Source of the DNA: an uncultured Lachnospiraceae bacterium
GTDB lineage: Bacteria > Bacillota > Clostridia > Lachnospirales > Lachnospiraceae
Reading direction: 5' to 3'
Assembly: GCA_946546945.1 (NCBI GenBank)
Contig: CAMNOU010000023.1
Location: 1-35,634, forward strand
Length of the DNA stretch: 35,634 bases
The position numbers and the translations under genes were made by a program. Below, piece after piece: positions 10,045 to 19,300 of this stretch (the first letter of the stretch is position 1; each line of letters opens with the position of its first letter). The notes beneath the pieces were generated by a model, which saw only the letters and a program-made list of their open reading frames with translations, was not told the DNA's origin and did no database searches.

Positions 10045-12396
10045 CTATCTTCTGCGCGCATGCTTCTTTTCTGCATAGGATTCTATCTGAAACCCTTCTT
10101 TTCGCATGCGGACCGAAACGGCTCCCATCCGGTCTGTCCGTTCAATTTTCGAACCCGCTTCTTCCAGTCTTTCCAGAGTCTCCTTGTGGGGATGTCCGTA
10201 GCGGTTTCCCTCCCCGCAGGACAAAACGGTATATTCCGGCTGCGCTGTTTCAAGAAACGCGGGGCAGGACGAATATTTGGATCCGTGATGCGCCGCTTTT
10301 AAAATATCAAGATCAGGAATCAGCCCCCGCTCCAGCATCCGCTCTTCCTGTTCCTGCCCGATATCCCCTGTAAAAAGAACAGAAAGGCCCTGCGTCTGAA
10401 ACAGCCAGGTCTGAGAGAGCGCGTTTGCGTCCTCTCCCCGGTCATTTTCCCCCGGATACAGACAGCTCATCTGGCTGTTCTTCAGGACAATCTGATTCCC
10501 CGCGCGGACATAAACGACTCTGGTATTGTTCGCGGCGGCCGCCTCTGTCAGCTGTTCCCAGGCAGAATCATGCGGCATCGCTTCCGCCAGAAGCAGGCAG
10601 CGGACCGGGAATTGATCCTGCAGCAGTTCAAGAAGCCCGGAATAATGATCATAATCGCCATGTGTCAGGATCCAGGCATCGATCCTTCTGACTCCGTGGT
10701 ATTTCAAAAACGGCTCCAGCGTATATTTGCCGAGTTCCTTCTCATCGGAACTGCCTCCATCGATCATAACGTGCCGTCCGCCCCCGTCTGAGATGCAGAT
10801 GCCTTCCCCCTGTCCGACATCCAGAAAGGTAATGCAAAAGGGATCTGCCTGCGGATGCAGAATTGCCGTAAAAAGGACAAGGAAGGCAGCCGCGGCCGCG
10901 ATCCGCCCGAGAGATGAACGGACTCTGTCACGATACCGGATCAGCATGCACAGAACGATCAGGATCAGTTCGTAAAGGATCACGGTTCCCGGTCCTGGGC
11001 GCCCGGTAATGACGGTTCCGAAAGGAAGAAAGTTCACTGCGCGGACCGCAAGATCATAGAGATTGAGAATAAAATGACAGACCAGAAAAATCCATCCGGA
11101 AAGCTTCGGAAACAGCAGACCGGCACACCCGCCGAGCAGTCCGAAGCCGAGCAGCCAGCTGCACAGGGGAATGATCAGAAGATTCAAAAACAGAGAAAAC
11201 AGCGGCACTTCATAGTAGAACCATGCCGTGACAGGGAAAAGAAACAACTGCAGGATCAGTCCGGAAAGCACACGATTTTTCACGGTCTTTCCCTTTGGAA
11301 TCAGGAAAACAACCGCAGCCATAGACAGAAAAGAAAACAGAAAACCACTCTGAAAAAGTGACTCCGGACAATGAATCAGGATGACAAGCGAGGCTGCTGC
11401 CAGCGCGTTGACGGGATCGTATGTCCTTCCGCAGACCTGCGCTGCCGTCAGCAGCAGATACATGATCAATGCGCGCTGTGTTGACACTGCCATCTGGCTC
11501 ATGACGGCATAGCAAAGTACCACACCTGCGCCTGCTGCCGCAGAAAACAGATAGGAAAAGCGCAGCCTCCGGAGCGTCCGGAAAATGCCGGCCCCGAGAA
11601 TGGAAATATGAAGACCGGAAATTGCCAGAATATGGGATATGCCTGCACTCTGGTAGGAATCCCTGACTTCCCCGTCCAGCATTCCCCTGTTTCCCAGGAC
11701 CATTGCCCCCAGGACGCCTGCATCACGGGCGTTCAGCTGCGTCCGGAAAACATGCGAAATACGCTTTTGGACCTGATAAAGAGATTCCTTCCAGGAAAAT
11801 CCCGGCTGACTGATCACCGTTATGGTTTCCGGGAACATCCGAAAGGCTATATTCTGTGTCTGATACCAGTCAGCCACATCAAACTGGCCGTCATTCGCGG
11901 CATGTTCAAAGCATTCCATACGCCCGACGGCGCACAGGAGCGCTCCCGCCGGAATGTCATCGTCCTCCATATAAAGCAGGACTCTGCCGCTCTTTCTGAC
12001 CGACGGCGCCGTGCCCTCCTGTCCCGGATCCCGGTATGCCGTCTCTTTCAGATAATACAGATAATGATCTGCCTTTTGCGTTTTCCGGTATACGACACCG
12101 GTCAGCCTGATCACGGAACCGCTTTTCAGCTGCGCCTGAACGGACGCATACTCCTGAATCCGGAAGGAACTCCAGAAAAAAGAAACGATGGTGACAGCTG
12201 CCAGAATCAGGCAGACTGCCGCCATCTCTTTTTTTCTGTCATACACGGTTATATTGACCGCAGCCACAGCAGCCAGGAAACCCGCCAGGAGGACAATCAT
12301 CCGGATCCCGAAAGACTCCGGCCGGTAAGCCAGCAGGATTCCGAGGATCCACGCGGCAGAAATCAGACACACATGACGCTTACTGCGAAGTATCAA
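10045..12396 (-). CDS. comEC: ComEC/Rec2 DNA-uptake channel protein
   Basis: Polytopic membrane protein that carries single-stranded DNA across the membrane in natural transformation. 783 residues, normal for the family. Order: two N-terminal membrane helices; a DUF4131-like region with an OB-type segment; the multi-helix Competence domain from about residue 215 (AGISHILAISGLHISILG is diagnostic); then a C-terminal metallo-beta-lactamase-like domain from about residue 510 with FLDVGQGEG, THGDYDHYSGL and AAHHGSKYS. The start is TTG at 12396, 5 bp after GGAGGG; it overlaps the preceding lipoprotein gene by 17 bp, so translational coupling is likely. The reading frame looks intact. Competence in this organism is not proven by the gene alone. 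Confidence 0.95.
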   Translation of the reverse strand: MILRSKRHVCLISAAWILGILLAYRPESFGIRMIVLLAGFLAAVAAVNITVYDRKKEMAAVCLILAAVTIVSFFWSSFRIQEYASVQAQLKSGSVIRLTGVVYRKTQKADHYLYYLKETAYRDPGQEGTAPSVRKSGRVLLYMEDDDIPAGALLCAVGRMECFEHAANDGQFDVADWYQTQNIAFRMFPETITVISQPGFSWKESLYQVQKRISHVFRTQLNARDAGVLGAMVLGNRGMLDGEVRDSYQSAGISHILAISGLHISILGAGIFRTLRRLRFSYLFSAAAGAGVVLCYAVMSQMAVSTQRALIMYLLLTAAQVCGRTYDPVNALAAASLVILIHCPESLFQSGFLFSFLSMAAVVFLIPKGKTVKNRVLSGLILQLFLFPVTAWFYYEVPLFSLFLNLLIIPLCSWLLGFGLLGGCAGLLFPKLSGWIFLVCHFILNLYDLAVRAVNFLPFGTVITGRPGPGTVILYELILIVLCMLIRYRDRVRSSLGRIAAAAAFLVLFTAILHPQADPFCITFLDVGQGEGICISDGGGRHVMIDGGSSDEKELGKYTLEPFLKYHGVRRIDAWILTHGDYDHYSGLLELLQDQFPVRCLLLAEAMPHDSAWEQLTEAAAANNTRVVYVRAGNQIVLKNSQMSCLYPGENDRGEDANALSQTWLFQTQGLSVLFTGDIGQEQEERMLERGLIPDLDILKAAHHGSKYSSCPAFLETAQPEYTVLSCGEGNRYGHPHKETLERLEEAGSKIERTDRMGAVSVRMRKEGFQIESYAEKKHARRR

Positions 12397-13396
12397 TCAA
12401 TCCCTCCTTCTCTTTCTCCTGCTGTTGCTGCTGATCTACATCGACATCTTCTCCTTCTTCCTGAACAAGATCGTAATTCATCGTATAATAATCATTCAGA
12501 GACATATCCTGGCGATAGACCATATTCGTCTCACCGTTCACAGAAATCTGTACTGTATTCACATTCGGCAGCTCCGCAAGCGAGTTCACAATGGAATAAA
12601 TCACGACATCTTCTCTGATGTTGAAATTCTGTGTCAGGAAATTCTCGTCCAGATTTACAAGACATACACTGTCCATCGTCGATACACTGATCAGGCCTGT
12701 GCCGGCCGGGATTGCGGACTGTGCGTTCGCTGACTTCGGACCGTCCATGAGCCGCTCCATGATCAGCTTCTCTGTGGAAATATTGCTGGAATAATAGTGG
12801 ACATGCTGTTTCTCGCTTACCAGACTTTCTCCGTCCAGGGATGCAAAATACAGGGTCAGGTCGGCCACCTGAATATTGTTGATCTTTTCTCCCGGATTGC
12901 TGACAAAAGATTCATCCGTCATCACACCGACTTCTTTTCCGTTCGCATCTGCCAGCGGCAGTCCGTCTACATAGAACAGAATCCCCTTCACCTGGGCGAT
13001 CTGCATCAGCGTCTGTACGATCGCGCCCCTGCAGAGCACCTCCTGATTCACCGGCATTTCCGCGTAATCACTGTTAAAGTACAGCATGATCAGGCCGTCC
13101 CGGTACATGTAGTCGAGAAGCTGCACATTGTCCGGGTACACTTTCTGATATTCGACATCATCGGTACCTGTCTTCAGCTGAATCAGGAATTCATCGATCA
13201 TTGCCGTTGTTTCATAATCATCCACGACCGGCAGGTATCCCCTGGGAGCGATCGCGCTCCTGTCCTGATTCAGGTAATAAATACTGTATTTTGTCTCCTG
13301 TTCCTTCCCCGTCTGACAGCCGGTCAGCAGGAAAGCCAGGAGCAGGATCAGCAGACCTGCCGCCCATCGTCTTCTCATTGTTTTATCCGCTCTCAA
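12380..13396 (-). CDS. GerMN-domain lipoprotein
   Basis: 338-residue predicted lipoprotein. A hydrophobic signal with lipobox LLTGC puts the lipidated cysteine at Cys27. Two GerMN-type domains follow, at about residues 70-175 (with LIMLYFNSDY) and 190-310 (with VCLVNLDENFL). The C-terminus is an acidic, glutamine-rich tail with five consecutive Q. I choose the TTG at 13396 because AGGAAGGG lies about 6 bp upstream; the ATG at 13378 is the alternative. GerM of Bacillus acts in sporulation and germination, but the position directly after a response regulator and kinase recalls LpqB, the GerMN lipoprotein that tunes MtrAB in Actinobacteria. A role as accessory sensor for the adjacent kinase is inferred. 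Confidence 0.85.
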   Translation of the reverse strand: MRADKTMRRRWAAGLLILLLAFLLTGCQTGKEQETKYSIYYLNQDRSAIAPRGYLPVVDDYETTAMIDEFLIQLKTGTDDVEYQKVYPDNVQLLDYMYRDGLIMLYFNSDYAEMPVNQEVLCRGAIVQTLMQIAQVKGILFYVDGLPLADANGKEVGVMTDESFVSNPGEKINNIQVADLTLYFASLDGESLVSEKQHVHYYSSNISTEKLIMERLMDGPKSANAQSAIPAGTGLISVSTMDSVCLVNLDENFLTQNFNIREDVVIYSIVNSLAELPNVNTVQISVNGETNMVYRQDMSLNDYYTMNYDLVQEEGEDVDVDQQQQQEKEKEGLIDTSQ

Positions 13397-13411
13397 AAAA
13401 TATCCCTTCCT

Positions 13412-14836
13412 TTATGACTCAATATAATTCAAAGGAATGCGCACGGTAAACGTGGTCCCTTCGCCCTCCCGGCTGTGTACTTTGATGGCTCCCCGGTGCA
13501 TGATGACAGCACTTCGGGCAATGGCAAGTCCGAGACCGGTCCCTCCGATTTCTCTGGAATGGGACTTATCCACCCGGTAAAACCTTTCAAAAATATGATC
13601 CACCGAATCCTCCGGGATTCCCATCCCGTTATCTTCTACCGTCACATAGAAATTCTGATGATCCGCATTCAGCGATACATGCACCCATCCTTCCGGATTA
13701 TTGTATTTTACAGCGTTCTCGATCAGGTTGGAAAGCGCAAGGGTCAGCTTGACCTCATCGACCTCAGCCATAATCGGCCGGAAGCTTTCCAGAACGAGAT
13801 CCACATTCTTCTTTCTCGCGATCGGACGCATCCGTTTCATAATCAGCTCGAGCAGTTCGTTAATATTGACAGTGGAAATATTGACATTCGCGGATGTCTT
13901 ATCCATCTTTACCAGCGACAGAAGATCATTGATGATCTTGTTTTCACGGTCGATCTCCTCTCCGATATCGCTCATAAACTCACGGTAGAATTCGACCGGG
14001 ACATCCTCCTGTCCGATCAGGGAGTCCGCCAGCACCTTCATGGACGTCAGCGGCGTCTTCAGCTCATGCGAGACATTGGACACAAACTCCTGCCTGGTCT
14101 CATCCAGGATCTGCAGCCGGTGCAGCATATCATCACAGGCGGATGAAATCATCTCTGTCTCGGAGTAAGTCGTAACGCTCTGAAAATCATTCTCATATCC
14201 GTCATGGACATCCCGTATGGATTTTGCCAGACGGTTCAGCGGAGATACCATCCTGCCGGAAACACCGATCGCAGCGGCAATGACGATGACGATCAGCACA
14301 AGCTGGATCATGTTCGCGCCCTGTTTCAGATAGGCAAGATTCATCTCTATGCTGTCTGTGGAAAGACTCACCAGCATGACTCCGATGACATCCGAGGAAT
14401 CGGTTCTCATGATCGGAATCGTCACCTCAATAAAATGATATTCGTCGTTGTATCTCTGCGGTGTTCCTCCCTGAAATGCCTGCATGACATCTTCGGAAAG
14501 GATCATCTTCCCCTCATCCATCTGAAACGTATCCTTCACAATGGTAAAGGAGTTGTCGACCAGGATGATCCGTCCGTCATAGATGGTGGCCATCTGCTCA
14601 AGCTGCGTGGTGATCGCGTCGGATGACTGATCCTTCAGATAATCATTTGCCGCGATCTGCGTCGCCAGAAGCTTGGCCTGACTGGTTATATCCAGCGTCC
14701 TGACTTCCACCGCCCGGGACTCATGCGCAGATAAAAGACCTGCCCTCAGCGCAAAGCCGGGGGCAATTCCAAAAAGTAAAATCATTAATAATATTCGAAA
14801 TCTGAGACTTTTGACAAGTGTAAGTACTTTTTTCAA
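13412..14836 (-). CDS. Membrane sensor histidine kinase
   Basis: 474 residues. Membrane helix at about 12-32, an extracellular sensor region of about 140 residues (PDC/Cache-like by position and by the DGRIILVDNSF segment), a second helix near 176-196, a HAMP linker, then the kinase core. The phosphorylated histidine is His257 in VSHELKTP; ATP-binding motifs are NLIENAVKYN, DNGMGIP and GTGLGLAIA. No PAS domain is seen, unlike typical WalK. The start is TTG at 14836, with GAGG 8 bp upstream. It is 11 bp after the response regulator and 15 bp before the GerMN lipoprotein, so the three form a signalling unit. The signal sensed cannot be told from sequence. Confidence 0.93.
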   Translation of the reverse strand: MKKVLTLVKSLRFRILLMILLFGIAPGFALRAGLLSAHESRAVEVRTLDITSQAKLLATQIAANDYLKDQSSDAITTQLEQMATIYDGRIILVDNSFTIVKDTFQMDEGKMILSEDVMQAFQGGTPQRYNDEYHFIEVTIPIMRTDSSDVIGVMLVSLSTDSIEMNLAYLKQGANMIQLVLIVIVIAAAIGVSGRMVSPLNRLAKSIRDVHDGYENDFQSVTTYSETEMISSACDDMLHRLQILDETRQEFVSNVSHELKTPLTSMKVLADSLIGQEDVPVEFYREFMSDIGEEIDRENKIINDLLSLVKMDKTSANVNISTVNINELLELIMKRMRPIARKKNVDLVLESFRPIMAEVDEVKLTLALSNLIENAVKYNNPEGWVHVSLNADHQNFYVTVEDNGMGIPEDSVDHIFERFYRVDKSHSREIGGTGLGLAIARSAVIMHRGAIKVHSREGEGTTFTVRIPLNYIES

Positions 14837-14847
14837 AACCGCAACCT

Positions 14848-15540
14848 CTAATTATCCGAATGGTAGTAATAACCCACGCCCCATTTCGTATGGACATATT
14901 TGGGCTCACTGGCGTTCTTCTCAACTTTTTCCCGCAGACGCCGGACATGGACATCCACGGTACGGAAATCTCCGGGATACTCATATCCCCATACAAGACT
15001 CAGCAGCTTCTCTCTGCTGTATACCTTGTTCGGAGACTTCACCAGAAGTTCCATCAGATCGAATTCCTTCGCTGTCAGTTTGATCTCTTTCCCTTCAATG
15101 AAAAGGCGGCGGCTTTCGCAGTCGATCTTGAGATCCCCGTCAATGATCACATTGGGATCCTCCGCCGGCTTCTGCGCAGTCGTACGCCGGATGATGGCCT
15201 TGATCCGCGCTTTGACCTCAAGGATATTAAAGGGTTTTGTGATATAATCATCTGCTCCGTATTCCAGTCCGAGGATTTTGTCCATATCCTCTCCCTTCGC
15301 AGTCAGCATGACGATCGGGATGTCTGAAAAATCCCGGATCATCTGGCATACCGTGAAACCGTCCATCTTCGGGAGCATGACGTCCAGAAGAATAATATCA
15401 TATGTATTATTCTTCGCCTTTTCCAGCGCTTCCTCCCCGTCATACGCACAGTCCACTTCCATGCCATCCTGCATCAGGCTGAAGCGGATTCCTTTCACAA
15501 TCAGTTTCTCATCATCAACAACCAGCACTTTTTTTGCCAT
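14848..15540 (-). CDS. OmpR/PhoB-family response regulator
   Basis: 230 residues: receiver domain at about 3-115 with acidic pair Asp9-Asp10, phospho-acceptor Asp53 (ILLDVMLPK), Thr80 and Lys102 (ITKPF), then a winged-helix DNA-binding domain at about 130-228 (ELLVKSPNKVYSREKLL, RTVDVHVRRLREKVE). It resembles the WalR/YycF branch, but the partner kinase lacks PAS and there is no walH/walI, so I do not assign that name. AGAGGTATAGAG precedes the ATG at 15540. Its gene lies 22 bp after comEA and 11 bp before the kinase. Targets may include the neighbouring genes, but no operator is recognisable. Confidence 0.94.
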   Translation of the reverse strand: MAKKVLVVDDEKLIVKGIRFSLMQDGMEVDCAYDGEEALEKAKNNTYDIILLDVMLPKMDGFTVCQMIRDFSDIPIVMLTAKGEDMDKILGLEYGADDYITKPFNILEVKARIKAIIRRTTAQKPAEDPNVIIDGDLKIDCESRRLFIEGKEIKLTAKEFDLMELLVKSPNKVYSREKLLSLVWGYEYPGDFRTVDVHVRRLREKVEKNASEPKYVHTKWGVGYYYHSDN

Positions 15541-15562
15541 ATCTCTATACCTCTAATATTTT

Positions 15563-16207
15563 TTACTGAATGGAAATCCGGTCTTTCATCTTTTCAAAAG
15601 TTCCTTCGGCAATCCCATCCACCTGCATTATCTCTTCCTTGTTCTGAAAAGCTCCGTGTTTTTCTCTGTAGGAGATCACAGACTGTGCCTTTGTCTCGCC
15701 GACACCGGGAAGCCGCATAAGTTCTTCCTTCGATGCCGTATTAATATTGATCGCCGCGTCAGGAGCAGCCGCACCGGAATCTGATGAAACAGGTGTGTCC
15801 GCTGATCCCTCCCCACGGTTCTGCAGTGTTTCCTCAACCGTCGGGATCCGGATCATCTGACCGTCCGTCACAAAATCCGCCAGATTGACACTGGTTCCGT
15901 CTGCGTCTTCTGTCAGGCCTCCTGCCTGTTCCACAGCCAGAAAAACCCTGCTGTTCTCCTTCAGTTCATAGACACCCGGCTGATGCACGGCTCCGCAGAC
16001 ATACACATAAATCATGCTTTCCTCTTTGGATTCTCCGGCCGCACTGTTCTCTTCCGCCGGTTCTTCCGACTGCGTTCCGTCTCCCGCCGGTTCTTCTGCC
16101 GTTATGTCCTGAGCGCTCTCCCCAAGGAGAATCGTCTCCGGATCCGGCCGGCAGCCCGCGCAAAGCAGTGTAACTGCACACAGGGCACAAATCAGCCATC
16201 TTTTCAT
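15563..16207 (-). CDS. comEA: ComEA-like DNA-binding protein with SLBB and helix-hairpin-helix domains
   Basis: Predicted cell-surface DNA receptor for uptake. From the ATG at 16207 (AAGGAG 9 bp upstream; ATG at 16216 is an alternative) it has 214 residues. The N-terminal hydrophobic segment ends in LLCAGC, so Cys19 may be lipidated; ComEA proteins are more often held by a plain membrane helix. An acidic S/E-rich linker leads to an SLBB domain near residues 67-125 (VYVCGAVHQPGVYEL), and the C-terminus has the two helix-hairpin-helix motifs (INTASKEELMRLPGVGETKA; IMQVDGIAEGTFEKM). It has its own promoter-like sequence and is followed closely by the response regulator; comEC lies three genes on. 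Confidence 0.92.
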   Translation of the reverse strand: MKRWLICALCAVTLLCAGCRPDPETILLGESAQDITAEEPAGDGTQSEEPAEENSAAGESKEESMIYVYVCGAVHQPGVYELKENSRVFLAVEQAGGLTEDADGTSVNLADFVTDGQMIRIPTVEETLQNRGEGSADTPVSSDSGAAAPDAAININTASKEELMRLPGVGETKAQSVISYREKHGAFQNKEEIMQVDGIAEGTFEKMKDRISIQ

Positions 16208-16260
16208 TTTCAGCATCTCCTTCACCTCTCTGTGCAAAGGTCCCTCGATGCTTTAAGACA

Positions 16261-16288
16261 ATTTTATCATTTCAAAAAAATATTACAA
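16261..16288 (-). promoter_or_regulatory. Putative comEA promoter
   Basis: On minus, TTGTAA (16288-16283), a 16-bp spacer and TAAAAT (16266-16261), inside the AT-rich gap after the adhesin gene. No GC-rich terminator for the adhesin gene is visible in the gap, so read-through is possible. Confidence 0.5.
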
Positions 16289-16304
16289 GTATATTAAATG
16301 ATTT

Positions 16305-19300
16305 TTAATGTATTTTTCTGACCGCAGCCGCGGCGGCAATACTTCCGGCAGCCGCAATCAGGAGCGCATAGAAAAGAAGATGCATTTCATCTCCGGTCTT
16401 CGGAGCTGACACAGAAGCTGTGCCGGAGGTTTTTCCTGTCTGATCTGACGGCATCTGTGCCGTTGTCCGGACCGATGCATCTGCTTTTTTCGGAAAACCG
16501 GTTTCCTCCTGATCTACAGCCGGCATTTCCTTTCTGATTTTCCTTACAGTGACCACATATTCCTGAAGCACTGTGTCTTCTTCGTCAAAAAGCGCGTTCG
16601 CCCCCGGATAGGGATTGTCATTCAGACGGTACCCGGACTGCAGGATCCGGCTCAGATCGTCCGTGATATCATACCCGAATTCTGTCCCGGAGGGCCCGGA
16701 CAGATTTCTCAGGAAAAGATCTTCCCCGGATTCCATATCACGAATGATCACAGCTGCTTTCTGATCGTCCTTCTGCCGGTATATAATTTCTTCTTCGGTA
16801 TCCGGATCCTCCGGCATCACTTCCAGGGCTTTTGTCTTTTCTGCCGATGCGGTAAAATTGCCGATTACCGGAGAAAGAACTTCTTCCAGCAGCGCGCTTT
16901 CCGGCTGCCAGGGTTCATAACTGACCTGTGCAGTTACATGATTGACAAGGGCTTCTCTTGAAAAAGAAACTTCCTGCTTCACATCTTCGGCCGCTTCGCT
17001 TCCGGGTTCGGGCGTCCCCTCATGATTCGCATTTTCATTATACTGGCCGTAAATGTAATGGATGCTCCTTCTGACCGTACGGTTCAGGCTGTCGTGATCT
17101 AGCCCTTCCGGATACGGAGTGCCGTCCGGATTCATGGGATCCTCCGGAGTCCGCGGATCATCCGGCAGAATTCTCTCTATGACCGGAGCCACCAATACCA
17201 GGTATTCCTGATCGGCGGAATCATCTTCATCATACAGGGTCTGCGGACCCGGATAAGCATTTTCTTTCAGTTCATAGCCTTTCTTCAGAAGTTCCTCAAG
17301 ATCCGGACCGACATCGTACCCGATGGCTGTGCCCCGGGGGCCTGTCAGGATTTCTCTGTGAAGATCCGTTTCGCTGCTTTCATCGCGAATGATGACCTCT
17401 GCCTTCTGGTCCGGTTTTCTGGAATAAGTGATGACGACGGTCATGTTCTTGTCTGACGCGCTTATATTCCGTGCCTCCACACGCGCAAGAGACGGTGTGT
17501 AATTGAATACTTCAGGAGAGTCGACCGCATCGAAGCTCTGTGTTTCCGGTTCATATGCAGAATACGTCATGCTGTGCGTGACGAGATCTGTCTTTGCCGT
17601 GCGCCGGAAGGTCACCTTCTGAACTACATCCTCCGCAGCCGGGCTTCCGGGTTCCGGACGTTCCTCCTGTCCCTTCTCCTCTTCTTCGCTTTCATCCTCA
17701 GCGGGTCCTTCATCGTCGGATCCGTAGATATAGCGGATGGTGCGCTGAATGGTTTTCGTCTCCTCTTTTGTGCTCGTGCCATGCCGGAGAAGAACGGTAA
17801 ACACCTGCTCCTGCCCGTCGTCCTGATCGAACAGGATCCCTTCCCTGAAATCACTGCTGACCAGTGTGTAACCCTGTTCCAGATAAGCCTGTATTCTGCT
17901 TTCGGCATCGTATGCTATTTTTTCTCCTGCATTTCCTTTCAGCCGGTCCGTCCTGAGCACCTTATCCGAGGTCTGATCTTTGTAAATGACAGCGGCTGTC
18001 TGCGGCGTCCGCTTATTTGCCATCTGCACCTTTGCCCCCTGCGTATCTTTTTCACGTATGACAAACGGAGCGCTGATGACTGTTTTTGACTTTTTGTCAT
18101 ACCCGGGTGAATCCGCAAGGCTGTAACCTTCCGGAGCCTTTGTCTCCACTGCCCGGTATGTCCCGAGCCCCAGGTTCTCAAAAGTCTGCAGTCCGTCTTT
18201 GTTTGTGATGCGTTCCAGGGTCCCCTGATCTTCCGGTGTATAATCCGCCCAGGTCCCATCCTCTTGAAGGAGCTGAAGCTTCACGGCTGCCCCCTGAAGT
18301 GCCTCTGCACTGTCCGCATCATACTTCATGACCGCTGCGGAGAACGGCTTTGCCGAAATCTTTCCGAACATTCCTGTCAGGGCGATGGTCTGACTGTATG
18401 TTTTCCTTCGCTCACTGTCCTGTCCGGGATTGTAAGTAATCACAGTCTCCGCCGGATAGCCGGTGTCTTCCAGTACCGCATGATAATTGACCTGCAAGGC
18501 CACATTGGAAGCTGTAATGTGTTCGCCGGTCACCTTGCTGTCCCGGATCGCGCCGGCATAAATCGCATTCAGCGCGTCGTAATCCGATTCCTTGTACCAC
18601 CCCTGTTCGATCATGGCATGCGCAACGTTGGAAGGCACGTCAAAATCCTTATATTCGCTGTATACGGGCGTATCGACTCCCACTACACCGCCGTAGAATA
18701 CAAATCTGACGCCATCCTTTTGGGGATACGCCCCGTACTGCAGCGGTTTTTCCATGACCCGTTTGCGAAATGCCTCATAGCTCTCCCCCTTTTCGGGCTC
18801 CAGTCCGGTACAGGAGGCGGCATAGTTGGCGACCAGGTAATCCGTGATGAAGCAGCCCCCGGGTTCCGTGAGACTGTACGGAGCTTCATTCACCCCCGTC
18901 ACTCTGATAAAATCAGCCGAGGAGGCATTTTCGTAAAAACTCTCCACAAGAACGCTCTCCGGCGTCCCCTTTTCTCCGCGGGAATCGATCAGACTGTTAT
19001 AAAGGTCCGTTCCGAAGCGAACGCCGCAGATTGCCATGCGGTTGCTGGCGGATGCCTGAAAAGCAGCATCATGAAACGGTATTTTTTCTCTTTCCCGGAC
19101 CGCATAGGCAAACATGGTATCTCCGATACTGATTTTTGCAGCAATCGCATACCCGACGCCCCAGGTCATTATCCCTTTGTTCCCCAGATCGATCGTCACA
19201 TCCGACAGAACAGCCTTCCCGGCCGCCTTCTCATTCAGCCGGATCCGTATCGTCCGTTTCCCATAATTCGCTGCGCTTCCCTCCATGGTCCACTGTCCGA

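Noticed and set aside
13412..15540. WalRK identity of the two-component system
   Set aside because: The regulator resembles WalR, but the kinase lacks a PAS domain and walH/walI are absent, so the name is not supported.
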